The notes beneath the pieces are model-generated. The model made no database searches, was not told the DNA's origin, and saw only the letters and a list, made by a program, of their open reading frames with translations. DNA of 64,000 bases from Gonium pectorale (lineage: Eukaryota > Chlorophyta > Chlorophyceae > Chlamydomonadales > Volvocaceae), in the NCBI GenBank assembly GCA_001584585.1, contig LSYV01000008.1, positions 2,328,869-2,392,868 of the forward strand, given 5' to 3'. The translations under genes were made by a program, and so were the position numbers. This document shows positions 45,740-60,700 of the stretch, piece after piece; positions within the stretch are counted from its first letter, which is position 1; each line of letters starts with the position of its first letter.

Positions 45740-46541
45740 TGCTCGTTGAGCACAAACCCCGCTGTGGTACCTGGGCACGGCCACTCGTAAGCGCCCGCAC
45801 TGAAGGCGTGTGCTGGCGGCAGGAGCGAGCTAAGGGACATCAGCATTCTGAGCACAGCGCGCTTAGCACGGGGTTCTTTTGGCCTGGTCAGGGTCACGGG
45901 GGAAAGACTTCCAGGCTCTAGTGCTGTTTGCATTTGGCTGTTGCTTGGTAAGTCCTTTCGGACTAGACGACGCGTTGGGAGCCTTTCTCAGATTGGTATA
46001 CAGGGCGCTGTGATTTTCGCCGGCCGCCACTGGACGCGGCACATCAAGTCCGTTGTTCCCGGGCGTGAATACACGCGAGACGAAGTGGCACTGGCCGGCT
46101 TTTGCGTTCACTTCGTATGGGCCGTGGAGCCCACGGAGGCGGGTCTGGTAACGAGCTTGCGTACATATGATGTGAATGATGGGTGTAGGCAAGGAAGGTC
46201 TTGGCCAATGTGATAGGGGCCGCGACCCTCTGCGGAGCGGTTGTTTTCTTATGTACCATGGAGGCAGAGGGACAAGGTGGGGTCGGCAACCGTATGACAT
46301 CCGCACTGCTTGTCAAGACGCTGTGCCGCTTTATCGTTGGGGCCCGCGGCGCATCTGCGCCGCCGTGCGGACGGCGGCGCGTTTACGGTGCCAAGGCGGA
46401 CAGATAGAACAAGATGCGCGCACGATGTAACAGACCTCGGGAGGCAGGAGCTTCAAACGCTCGTTCCTAGCGGTCAGACCACGATCCAAGAGCCAACCTC
46501 ATAACAGGGCACGTCCATCGGCATGGAGTCGCCAAGACAGG
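45740..46541. other. 3' UTR of the aldo/keto-reductase-like gene and boundary with LINE fragment
   Basis: No additional exon was found. TGTAA lies at 46426-46430, about 690 bases after the stop codon. Retroelement-derived sequence begins roughly 110 bases farther on. Confidence 0.5.
46426..46430 (+). terminator. Probable TGTAA poly(A) signal of the aldo/keto-reductase-like gene
   Basis: This is the only TGTAA I noticed between the stop at 45739 and the LINE fragment at 46542. Confidence 0.5.
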
Positions 46542-47037
46542 TTACAGGTTACACGTCCGCCAAAGCCGGGGGGGCCATGGACGAATTGCGAGTATTGGGG
46601 TGGGGGAGCGGGTTATGGTCCTCGACTCCTCGTCTCTACCCCGCTTCAGCGCCTGACGCCGAAGTATGGTGTGCCTGGTATCCCAGACAGCCTGTAGGTA
46701 GGCTCCTACCGCAGCTGGCGGGGCCTCCTTAATAATAGTAATCATGTTACGATGCCTAAAGCCCAAGGCAGTCTCGAATTGGTCGCGGAGTTGCTCGTAG
46801 CATGGGCATTCGCAGAACACATGTAGTTCATCCTCTACGGCCGCGGCGTCACCACAGGCCTTGCACGTTCGCTCAGCCCGGGCTCGCCCATTGGGCCGGT
46901 TCATCTCCGTCTCCCAACATCCTAGCCTGAACCGCATCAAAATGTTTGGTGCAAGCTGGGTGCCATCACAGTCGCAAAGGGTCCCCCATCCAGCTGGCAT
47001 ACCGGCACATCTTGACTCCCGTCTCGCCGCTAGGGTA
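46542..47037 (-). mobile_element. Non-LTR retrotransposon (LINE) fragment, 3' end with CCHC-type motif
   Basis: The minus-strand frame encodes the C-terminal domain typical of algal LINE ORF2 proteins: RFRLGCWETEMNR, then RAERTCKACGD, then VEDELHVFCECPCYEQLR. The spacing gives a Cys-x2-Cys...His-x3-Cys zinc-knuckle-like pattern. The frame is blocked by a stop just upstream of about 47037, and no reverse transcriptase or endonuclease domain is visible. It is therefore a 5'-truncated and/or decayed copy, or the rest is lost in the assembly gap at 47261. It ends about 115 bases from the aldo/keto-reductase poly(A) signal. Confidence 0.8.
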
Positions 47038-47260
47038 GTCGCGGGGTGCTCCAGTCACATGGGGCAGCCGCCACCGAGCATCAAGCCTGTCAGCAAAGCT
47101 ATCCAATACTTTGCCAATGGGTATGAGCAACGACGCGAAGTGCGTTACCCGCGCGCTACCCGTCAGTCCCTCGGGGCCCCGGATACCCGTGTCAGCAAGG
47201 AAGCGCAGTGCTCATGCTCTCCAGCATGTACAAGGAATGGCAGCGCTGCCCCTCCGTGAG

Positions 47261-47280
47261 NNNNNNNNNNNNNNNNNNNN
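47261..47280. other. Assembly gap (20 N)
   Basis: A run of exactly 20 N marks unresolved sequence next to the retrotransposon fragment. Frames crossing it are not meaningful. Confidence 1.
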
Positions 47281-50206
47281 AGGTGGGTCGGAGGGGTGGC
47301 GGAGGAGGCCGAGGGGGGCTGGGTGCGTTTGGCAACATGCTGCTGGAAAGCCTGGAGTGCGCCCCAGAGGGCGAGGCCCCCGTCAGGCCAGTCAAGTCCG
47401 TCCGGAGCGGGCACTTCGCCGTAGCGCTGCGTTGCTGGCACACACGTAGACGGGAGCAGCAGGGGCCCGCTTGCGCGCGGGATGCCGCTGATGGGCATGG
47501 CTGTAGCGACGGTTGACCCAGAAGACTCGAGAGGCGTAAAAAGGCTCCGTGGCTTCGAAGACTATATGAAGGCCGAACACCGAGGCGCAGAGGAGCAAAG
47601 CCGAAGAGAGCCCATGGATGGGTCGCGACCGCACCGTCGCGACCCACCCGCGCAGCTGCAATCTATGCTAGAGCATCGGAGGCGCGGCAACTGGTAGCGG
47701 TCGAGGAGACAGGGAAGCTACCAGGAACGGGGGGTGTTACGTGCGCGTCATACTAGATGCTGGAGGAAGTAAGTATTGATATGTATTAAGGTATTAAGGT
47801 GTATGGTATGGATGCCTCCGCCTGCCGGCGCCCCCGCAGCGGGTCAACGTCCATGCGAGAAGGCCCTCCTGCCACGTGCCCCGGGCCACCTGCCGCCGCG
47901 ACGGACGACCTCACAACCAAACCGGGCGGTGGGAGGGCGGTGGGTCCGGACGGTGACGGCGAGGACGGCGGCGTCGTTGAGTCTGAGGCTCACCTGGCGC
48001 CACCAAGCCAATTGAGAGGTGCAAATGCCCTGGCTGGGGTGGTTGGCCGGTTGCATGGGTTGGGTATCGCTGGGTGGGGTAGCTATTGGTAGCTTCGGAC
48101 AGTGCACTGACTCTGTGTAACTACTGCGTCGGGGTAGTTGCGGTCAGGTCTCCGCGCGGATGCACGTGATTGAAGGAGGGGTACATAGGGGTAGAAGGCA
48201 TCAGCGTGCTGCTTGGATGCTGTACGATTTTGGGCACTTTGGATAGTGCGTAGGGTTTCGGCCCTGAGGAGCAATCTTTTACGGTTGCTACCGTACGGGT
48301 GGTTTCTCTCACAACAATACACACTAAACCCACGAACCGCTCAGGTTCTTTTCTGCAATTGCCAAGTTTGCATACGGGTCCCACAGCGCCAAGTTGGTGT
48401 CTGTGTCACGTTGCGCTCTTTGTGTTTCGTGTTCTGGGCCTCACGGCTAAGACAACGGGTGTTTCACCCACTCTGCTATGGCGGGTCGGGAGCCAATAGG
48501 CCCGTGTGGCCTGCAGCCCCTCTGGGGAGCCTGTAATCTGCAATCTGCGTAGTAGAGAACCAAAGAGAAGGTGGGCGTCCAGCGGGGTCGAGGGAGCTCG
48601 CGGCGCCAGCCAGCTATGGGCTGGGAGAGGAACCGTAGGGTGGGCCATTCGGTGCATGCGTGTGAAACGGAGGAATGGAAAGGGCAGTGTTTTGCATCCT
48701 TAGGGTTGGCAGCTGTCTCGTTAGAATTACACGTGAGTGGCATCCCGCCGGTTAGGTATACCGTTCTCCGTTCATTCAATACATGAATACATCGGCGTGC
48801 AGACTAGCAAACAGCCCAGTACCGACTGCGCTTGGCACGAATGCACGCCCGTGTCGAGGCGGCGGGTAGGGAGGCCGCTGCGTACGAATTCGCGTGCCCA
48901 AGGCAACTTGCGGCTATTGCGGCGGCGGTCGTGGGCCAATCGTCCTAATCGTCCGTCTTCCCCCATCCAGCTGATGCTGGCGGCGCTGGCTCAACTGTAG
49001 TACGAAAGAGCCACGTAAGGCATACTCAACTCAATCAAGCCGTCCTTAACAACAACTGATTTGGGCGCTGGGCCGCCATGAGGGTACATGGACAGGAGCT
49101 TCCGAGCGAAGCGGCCCTGTTCCCACCATCCTCACATTTACATGCAAATGCCCCTTCTGGTCATTGTAGCGAGGGCTCGTTCCTAGTCCTAGGGAAATGA
49201 TGAAGTGCACTTATCACCGCGTACCATAATCCTGGGCTTTCACGGTGTACTCGGCCGGGGTGCTGCACGGCATATGGCAGGCCGGCATGCAGACGGTGGT
49301 GGTCTCGACGTCTTGCACGCGCCACCGTGCCACCCTGCCGTAGCACTCGCACATGCTGCACATGATAGGAAGAGAACGTTCTTTCCGCTGCTAGGATGCT
49401 CCCAATGACCCGACAGCCACACAGTTGTTTTGTGCAGGCCGTCGACCAAGCCGTGCAACATTTTGTACACACGCAACAGTGCTAGAGTGCTCCTTCCACT
49501 GTGGAACCTGAGGAACCTGCTCTTCCAAGGCAGGACAAACCAAACACGTCATGTCGCAGCGGCATGTCTATGTGAGCATAGGAGCTCAGGTTGCATCGCG
49601 GTGCGGCTCCCCGCTGGCGCCGAACACGCGGTAGTTAAGCGCTCTCCCCCGAACAAGCACAGCATCACTCCTTGCCCACCGCTCACGCCTCGTCAACTAT
49701 GCATGGCACCACTGATTGACGGTTGACAGCAACAACGATCAAATTCAGCGCATTTGTAAAGTGATTTCTTCTGCGTCACGCACGATAAGCGTAATTGGCC
49801 GCTTGGCGTAACGTTAGGCGCGTTGACCGCCCTGGCTGCCGCAGCATCTTATGTCACCATACTGCACGCTCTAGAGTGATCAGCAGTAGAGACAAGGTCA
49901 ACACAAAATCAAAGTTGAAGCAAAGCTGTTACACCGTTCCGTCAGACACGCGGCTGGCTTCCCTCCAGAGCTAGCGTCTAATGCTTCATGCGCCTATTCC
50001 CCGGAGTCAATGGCCCGTCCCAACGGTCGAGATCAGTGAGCATGGCGCCCCGTCCGGTTATCTTGCGATCACTGAACCGTTCACGTCTTCAAGGCATCGG
50101 AGACGACGCACGCGCTCTCACGCGCACTCTCCCAGGCACTCACACACAGAACCCAGTGCTCCAGTGCCCCTTCTGGTCGGCAGTTTTCGGCCTTATTTTC
50201 ATGCGC
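47281..50206. other. Gene-poor region beside the LINE fragment
   Basis: I found no convincing gene in these 2.9 kb. The frame at 47482-47697 (plus) encodes a charged peptide (RGVKRLRGFEDYMKAEHR) that could be retroelement or host remnant, with no family match I can name. The rest shows short unlinked frames and AT-richer patches. It may be decayed repeat sequence and intergenic DNA. Confidence 0.4.
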
Positions 50207-51199
50207 TCATTGCTTTGGCGCCTGGACAATCAGGTTGTACCCAAGCAGGCCCACTGCGGCGTAGAAAAGCAGGTTCAGGCCCCACCGGTCGGTGCCAAAG
50301 ATGGCCAAGGGTGCGGTCGCTGCCTGCCAGGCGGATGCCGCCAAGGACAAGGCCGCCTGCCCAAAAGCGAACACCTCGGACAGCGTGGGGCCCTGCAGCA
50401 GATGGAGACCAGGCGCTTAACTCGAGGTAAGGGGGTTACACCTCCCGATACATTATCAGGAGTCGTTAGGCTTGAGTTTGCAGATTGCTAATGATTGATG
50501 CATAGCGCAGAGGCGCCTTTCCTTCCTGGTATGACGGGTACAAAAGGGTGGGCTCCGGCCTCCGGTCTGTGCGGCACAACGCGGATGGCGCTCACGGCCA
50601 CGGCCGGCTCTCTACTTGTCCGCCCTCACAACCCCAGATGGTTTCTTGATACTAGGCTGCTGTGCACAGTAACAGGTCGTGAATGAAACGTGGCACAGCC
50701 CGTCGACGCAATCTTGTACTGCACCAGGGTTCGTGCCGTATGGCTGCTGCCGTACGAGGGCTCCGGTCCGCTGCTGTGCACTGGTAGTGCTCTTGACAGC
50801 TTCTTGCGAAGGTTTCGGCGAGCTGGTTACAGTGACGTGAACGCGTGGCGCACTTAGCGGCTCGTGCCACGGACTCGCAAGGAGCGTTACCCGTGTGAGC
50901 GACAGGTAAGTGACCCTGCCTCCAAACAGCATACCCGACCTTCACTGCCCCATACCCGATCCCCGGGCAACGCCATGCCACCCCAGCCTCACCTTCAGCA
51001 CCGACACCACGGTTGCAGCGTCGACGTCCACCGGAAGGGCTCCGACCACGGCTGTTCGGGTTCTCATCGGGGGATAGGCGCCTCGCTTTGGCCGGCACAC
51101 GCCCTTCCTTTGGCCGGGAGTCCACACGACCTGTAACCTAGTGCTCGGGGCCACAGCACATGATGGTCGGCAGCAGTTGGTTACGTTCATCCCTACCAT
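50207..51199 (-). CDS. Small plastid-targeted-looking membrane protein, 130 residues, unrecognised
   Basis: Two exons, 50993-51199 and 50207-50392, join in phase 0 (AAG|GTGAGG donor, CTGCAG acceptor). The second exon is clearly protein-like: LSEVFAFGQAALSLAASAW, a loop with IFGTDR, then a hydrophobic helix (WGLNLLFYAAVGLLGYNLIV) and the end QAPKQ. The first exon gives a Cys/Arg/Ser-rich, acid-poor leader (MVGMNVTNCCRPSCAVAPS) with several Arg/Lys, typical of a chloroplast transit peptide, then ALPVDVDAATVVSVLK. The mature protein would have one clear and one weaker membrane segment, suggesting a thylakoid or envelope protein. The start could be the Met at 51190, and a further small exon could lie at 50400-50990. 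I do not recognise the family. It is divergent from the kinase gene, with 398 bases between the starts. Confidence 0.65.
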
Positions 51200-51597
51200 C
51201 GAACAACTATTACATGTATTGCTGAACTGGTCTATGGGAAGGGGCCTCACATGTAAGAAAGCACCCATTTCTGCACGACAAAGGATGTGTATGGCAAAAT
51301 GCGACGTCGCTGCCCATGCTCTGCCCATGCTCCGCATGACGCTAGTGCACGCTGCCTAGCGCACTCTTTTCGCACGTGGTGTAGACGTCTTGTCATCGTC
51401 TCTTTGACGTGCTCCTGCAATCATACTCGCACACGAATTTGAAATGTTATCCATGGGGTCCAAATTGCAGCGCAAATCACGTTCCGTTTGCTAGGCTCGG
51501 TCCTCCGCTTCCTGCAGCTGCCCTGTCCTTGCTCCGCCCCCGGATTGGCTGGAGTAGTTACAATAGGACGAAACAAGACCGCCGAGACGCTCCTGGA
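51200..51597. promoter_or_regulatory. Divergent upstream region, membrane protein and Ste20 kinase
   Basis: A 398-base interval separates the two divergent start codons, so both 5' UTRs and core promoters must fit here. I could not assign specific elements. Confidence 0.45.
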
Positions 51598-56257
<4,660 letters not shown>

Positions 56258-57720
56258 CGCCTGCGCCCGCCAAGGGATGGGGACATGGGATTGCTGGGGA
56301 CAGGGTTCCTCTGCAATTGGCGTGAATGACCAATCTTGTGGATAGGTCCATACTTGTATCCGATCTGTGGGATTGTTAGCTGGGACATTAGGTCAGCTTT
56401 GTTGCGTGCGACTGTGATAAAACAGACAATGGGTGCCACGTGCATTAACCGGCGACAAATTTGCCGGTAGCAAGTACGCAACGAGCCGCAGAAGCACTCC
56501 GAAGGGGTGGCCAGTGATTGCGCCATTCCCGTCAGGCGTCACGCAGCCGTCGCGCATGCGAGGCAGGATTGCCAATCAAGGTCTGCATGCTCCTGACTAA
56601 CACCAGCGCCGGCTGCGGTTGATGTGGCTTCCTTATCATGTGCCACCGATTGCATATTGGGGTGCTTGTGTTGAGCATGCCAGGCAGCGCCAGGAGAATA
56701 CGGACATCGTGATAACAGTCTGATCTTTGGAATATAATTTGCCTGGCGTGCCTGCACGACGCTACTCCGGACGAGGTTCAAAGGGCTGGGGTGTGCTGGA
56801 GCGAGGGTGGGTACGTGGATGGATCATTTGCGTTGCATTATTACCGTAGACGTGCCCATTCCGGCTCGCCTCAATGACGTGAGGCGATGAGGTTTAGGCG
56901 CTCAAGCCTGCATGCGGGCGTTGTGCAGCGGTTCTAACCCCAACGGAATAGCGTAGTACGGAGGGCGGTGGTCAACTGGTGATTTAGGCCTAGTTATGCT
57001 CCTAGTGCAGGTGTGCACATGATGGGATTTGGTACAGCTGCTTTCATGGCATATAAGGCCGCCCTCAGCTGGCAGGAATGTCGGTTTCTTCTCGTGATGC
57101 CCGTCTTGCGATAGTGTAAAACCCAACCCGGCAGGCAAGCTGTAGCGCAGTTGCAACATGCGAATGGCACATGCGTCCTTCCCAAAAGCTGGTGCTGCAG
57201 CAGGACTGCGGGTCTCGCAAAGAGGCAGCACACAACGAACCGCACCTAGGAGACTGGGCGGCCATTGAGCACATGCGAGTGCTAAGTGCTTTCGAACGGT
57301 GCATGTATAGGTGCCCATCGCACCGCCCATCGACACTGGCCTGCAACTTGTGATGAAGGCCAGACGCTCATGTCCACATATCTAACGGCCACAGCTCAGA
57401 CACGCAGCTCCCGAGCGGACTACAATGAGCTCTTGCACACATAACGCTCGGCATGCAAGTGATGCTGTTGAGTAACTTGAGTTACGGCCCCGGCTTCTCA
57501 CCCAGGCAGGCAGCGCACATGCAGTCCTTGAGGGCAGCCACCGCCGGATGCGAGCGGTGCCCGCCCGCATCATTGTTCACATTCCAGCCTACGGTCCAGG
57601 TCATTTCATAGTAATGCACGCATTCACCCGACCCTCCAAACTACGGTACGCACTTGCTGACACCGTTGGCCCAAACCCGCACAGTCCATAGGACACAAGT
57701 TTTGTCTCATACGGCATATC
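56258..57720. other. Convergent 3' intergenic region
   Basis: This 1.46-kb region lies between the kinase stop (plus) and the stop of the large hypothetical gene (minus). TGTAA at 57115-57119 is a likely kinase poly(A) signal. No coding exon was recognised. Confidence 0.5.
57115..57119 (+). terminator. Probable TGTAA poly(A) signal of the Ste20 kinase gene
   Basis: This TGTAA lies about 860 bases downstream of the kinase stop codon and is the first copy I noticed there. Confidence 0.45.
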
Positions 57721-60700
57721 CTATCGCGCAGGCGGCGGCCGGCGGATGCGCACTGCACCAACAAGGAGCGCCGAACTACAGAGCAACCCGGCCGCCGAGG
57801 CTCCGCTGCCGCCGTCGCTGGCCGCCACTTGCCCTGGACAACGCCCTGCCAACGCCGCGATGGGGATAGAACTGCCAAACGGTTGCGCCAAAACATCATC
57901 GGCCTGAGCCAGGGACTCGAGCGGCAGGACCACCGCTGGGTCCAGCTCCAGGGTACCGATCGCAGCTGCCGCACTCCCGCCCGCGCCCGTGGCGGAGAGC
58001 GCGCCTGCTTCGCTGCTGACCGGGGCGGCGTTGGCGACAGATGCTGCAGTTGCGCGGGGCTGCAGCGGCAGCAGTTGCCGCGCCGCGATGCCCGGCAGCG
58101 GCAGCGCCGAGGTGATCCGCTCGCGCATCCAGGACAGCGCCGGGGCCACAGAGGCGGCGGACGCGGCCGGACCAGCGGCAGAAGTGGAAACGGCTGACGA
58201 GAGCGCCTGGTCGAGGTCTGCCAGCAGCTGTGGGATGTTGTCGTACACTGCCACCTCCTGCGCAGGCATGGGGCCCGCGAGCCGTAAACAGGAAATAATG
58301 CCAGTCCTGCTACCCTTCCCTCCTAATTCTAGGACATGAAGGCGACATATGATGTACAAATGCAGGCGCCGCTAGGCACCTGGACCTCGTGTGCCGCAAG
58401 CCGCACCTTGAGTCTCTTCTGGCCAGGCGGCTTGAGCCAGGAGGCCCACTGCCCGCACACGAGAGCACACAGCACGTGCAGCAGCCGCTCCGGCAGCGCC
58501 TCGCCAGCGGCCGTTGCAGCAGCCGCCGCTGCCGCTGCCGCGCCGTCGCCTGTCACCGCCATGTCCCCCTCTCCGACAGCGGCAGCCGCCGTCGTGAACG
58601 CCGTGCCAAACACCGTCCCAGCCCCCGCTGGAGGCTGTGTCGCCGCCGCCGCTGCGGCTCCGCAGCCGGTGCCCGGTTGGGGGGGCCCTGGCGCTGGCGA
58701 CGCCTGCGGGGCCCAGATGAGCGGCGAAGCGAGCAGCTGCACGAGCGCCGGCACCAGCTGGCTCCGCAGGTTCCTGCGCGCGTCGCTCTCCCGGTCGCTG
58801 TAGATGAGGGGCATCAGCGGCATCAGCACCCGCACGCGCAGCCACAACGCCACCTGCACGGGAGCCACAGGAGGGTTACAGCGACACCAGCCAGGAGGGG
58901 TGGTGCTGCTGGTGTAAAGGTACTTATGCAGCGCGTGCAAAGGCTAGGATCATGGCGCAGCAGTGGGGAGCAGCTCGAAGCAACGTACCTGCAGCGCCCC
59001 GGGCGAGCCGATGCGCAACGCCTCCGTCAGGTCGCCCCGGGAGTCCGAGCGGACCAGCAGCCCGCCTCCGCCTCCGCCCATGCGACGGGAGCGACCACTG
59101 CCGAAGCCCATGCCGCCGCGCCTGCGCCCGCCCCCTCCACCGCCGTCACCGCCGCCGTCGCCCCCGCCGGCCCCGCCGCCGTCGGCATCAGCAGCCGACA
59201 AGGCGTCTGGGTCCTCGGCCATCGGTCGCGACGCGCTGGCGGCGCTGGCTCCGGAGAGCGGGCCCAAGCTGCGCGACCGGCCAGCGGGGACAAGCAGCGG
59301 CGGCGGCAGCGGCAGCTGCGGCGGCGGCGGGAGCTGCTGGTGGCCGCTCGCGCTGCCCATGGGCGCAACACCAGCGGTGCTGCCGGCAGCCATGCCGCCA
59401 GCCACCCCTGGCGGCGTCGCCAGCGCCGCGCGGCGTACGGCATCAGCCATCCGTACCAGCTGCCGCACCAACTCCCCCGCGAACTCCCGCTGCCGCGTCG
59501 TGCCCGCTTTGTACAATCCCGCGAGCGCAAGATCTGCGAGGGCCGCCTCGACGGCGAAGGGCGCCGGCCCGGCCGCGCCGGGCGCGGCGCCGATGCCCTG
59601 AGCGGCCATGAACTCAAGGCCGGGCACGGGGCCCGAGAGCGGTTTGTTGCGGCCCAGCCTCGCGACCAGCTGCGCCAGGTTGCTGTGTCCCAGCAGCTGC
59701 TCACCCTTGCGGTCCTGTGCATGGGGGAGAGATCAGCATGGCGGGGGACCCGCCGGCAAATGGACGTTGGCATTGCAGCCTACTCCACGCGGCCCAAAAA
59801 TACCCGAGCGGAGAACCCCCGAGCGCACTACGAGGGCAGGGCCGGGGGCGAACCAGCGGCCGAGAGCGGGCGGGAGCAGAGGGGCGGGTCCGAGGCATGA
59901 CCAGGCGTACACCCGCATTGGCCACGCACCTGGAGCAGCCAGTCGGTGGACTTGAGCAGGTAATCCCCAACTCCTTTGCCCAGCTGCGCGTCGGCAGGAC
60001 AGAGGAGCAGTCCGGGTCAGGCAACTGAAGTGCTTCATGCGTTCCGTACCCGTATATTGCCGTTCCATAATCTCAATCATTTGGTGCGGGCTCCGCCTTG
60101 CAGGAATCAGTGCATTCATCGGGATCCGTACAAACTGGACCCTTAACATCCGATACAACAGCGACACGCCATGCCAGGCAGCGACCCTCGTAGTGCCACG
60201 CAGCGCTCCACCACTTGTGTGAGCCCCTCACCTGCCAGGCCATTTCGGCAGAGAGCTCCGCCCGAGTAGGCGCCGCAAGCAGCGCCAGCAGCGCCGCGTC
60301 ACAGAACGCCTTGTCCGCCGCGCGCAACTCCCCGCTGCCGCCAGTGCTCTGGCCGCCGCCGCCCGGCCCCTTGGCCCCTGCGTCCTTGCCGCCTGCCACT
60401 GCTCCCTCCCCTGACGCCGTCGTCAGCGCGGCTTCCATCGCCTCGCGCAGGCTCCTCCGCGTCTCCACCGCCGCTGCAGAAGCCGGCGCGCCCGCCGCAC
60501 CACGCCCAGCGCCAGCCACCACTGCCGCCGGGACCGTCGCCACCGTCGCCAGCATGGCTTGCTCGTCCACGAGGAGCCGAAGCAGGAGCCAGCTGGTCCC
60601 GAAGCAAGGAGCCTCCATCGCCACCAGCACCGCCGCCATCAGCGACGAGTCCCCGTCGAGGCCCGTCGCCATCTCGTGCGCCACGACGGGCTGCATGGGC

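Noticed and set aside
47192..47647. Open frames running through the N gap
   Set aside because: Their continuity depends on unknown bases. The peptide is Pro/Ser-rich with no recognisable family.
49161..49476. Cys-rich minus-strand frame
   Set aside because: No domain, splice chain or conserved cysteine spacing could be recognised. It is probably chance or decayed repeat.
50612..50932. Minus-strand frame with a Ser/Thr/Gln-rich peptide, considered as a middle exon of the small membrane protein
   Set aside because: No acceptor gives the phase needed to follow the upstream exon, whereas direct joining of the two flanking exons is in phase. It remains possible but unsupported.
58389..59900. 503-residue plus-strand open frame
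   Set aside because: It is antisense to well-phased exons of the large minus-strand gene. Its peptide is Arg/Ala-rich shadow sequence, and GC-rich coding DNA keeps opposite frames open.
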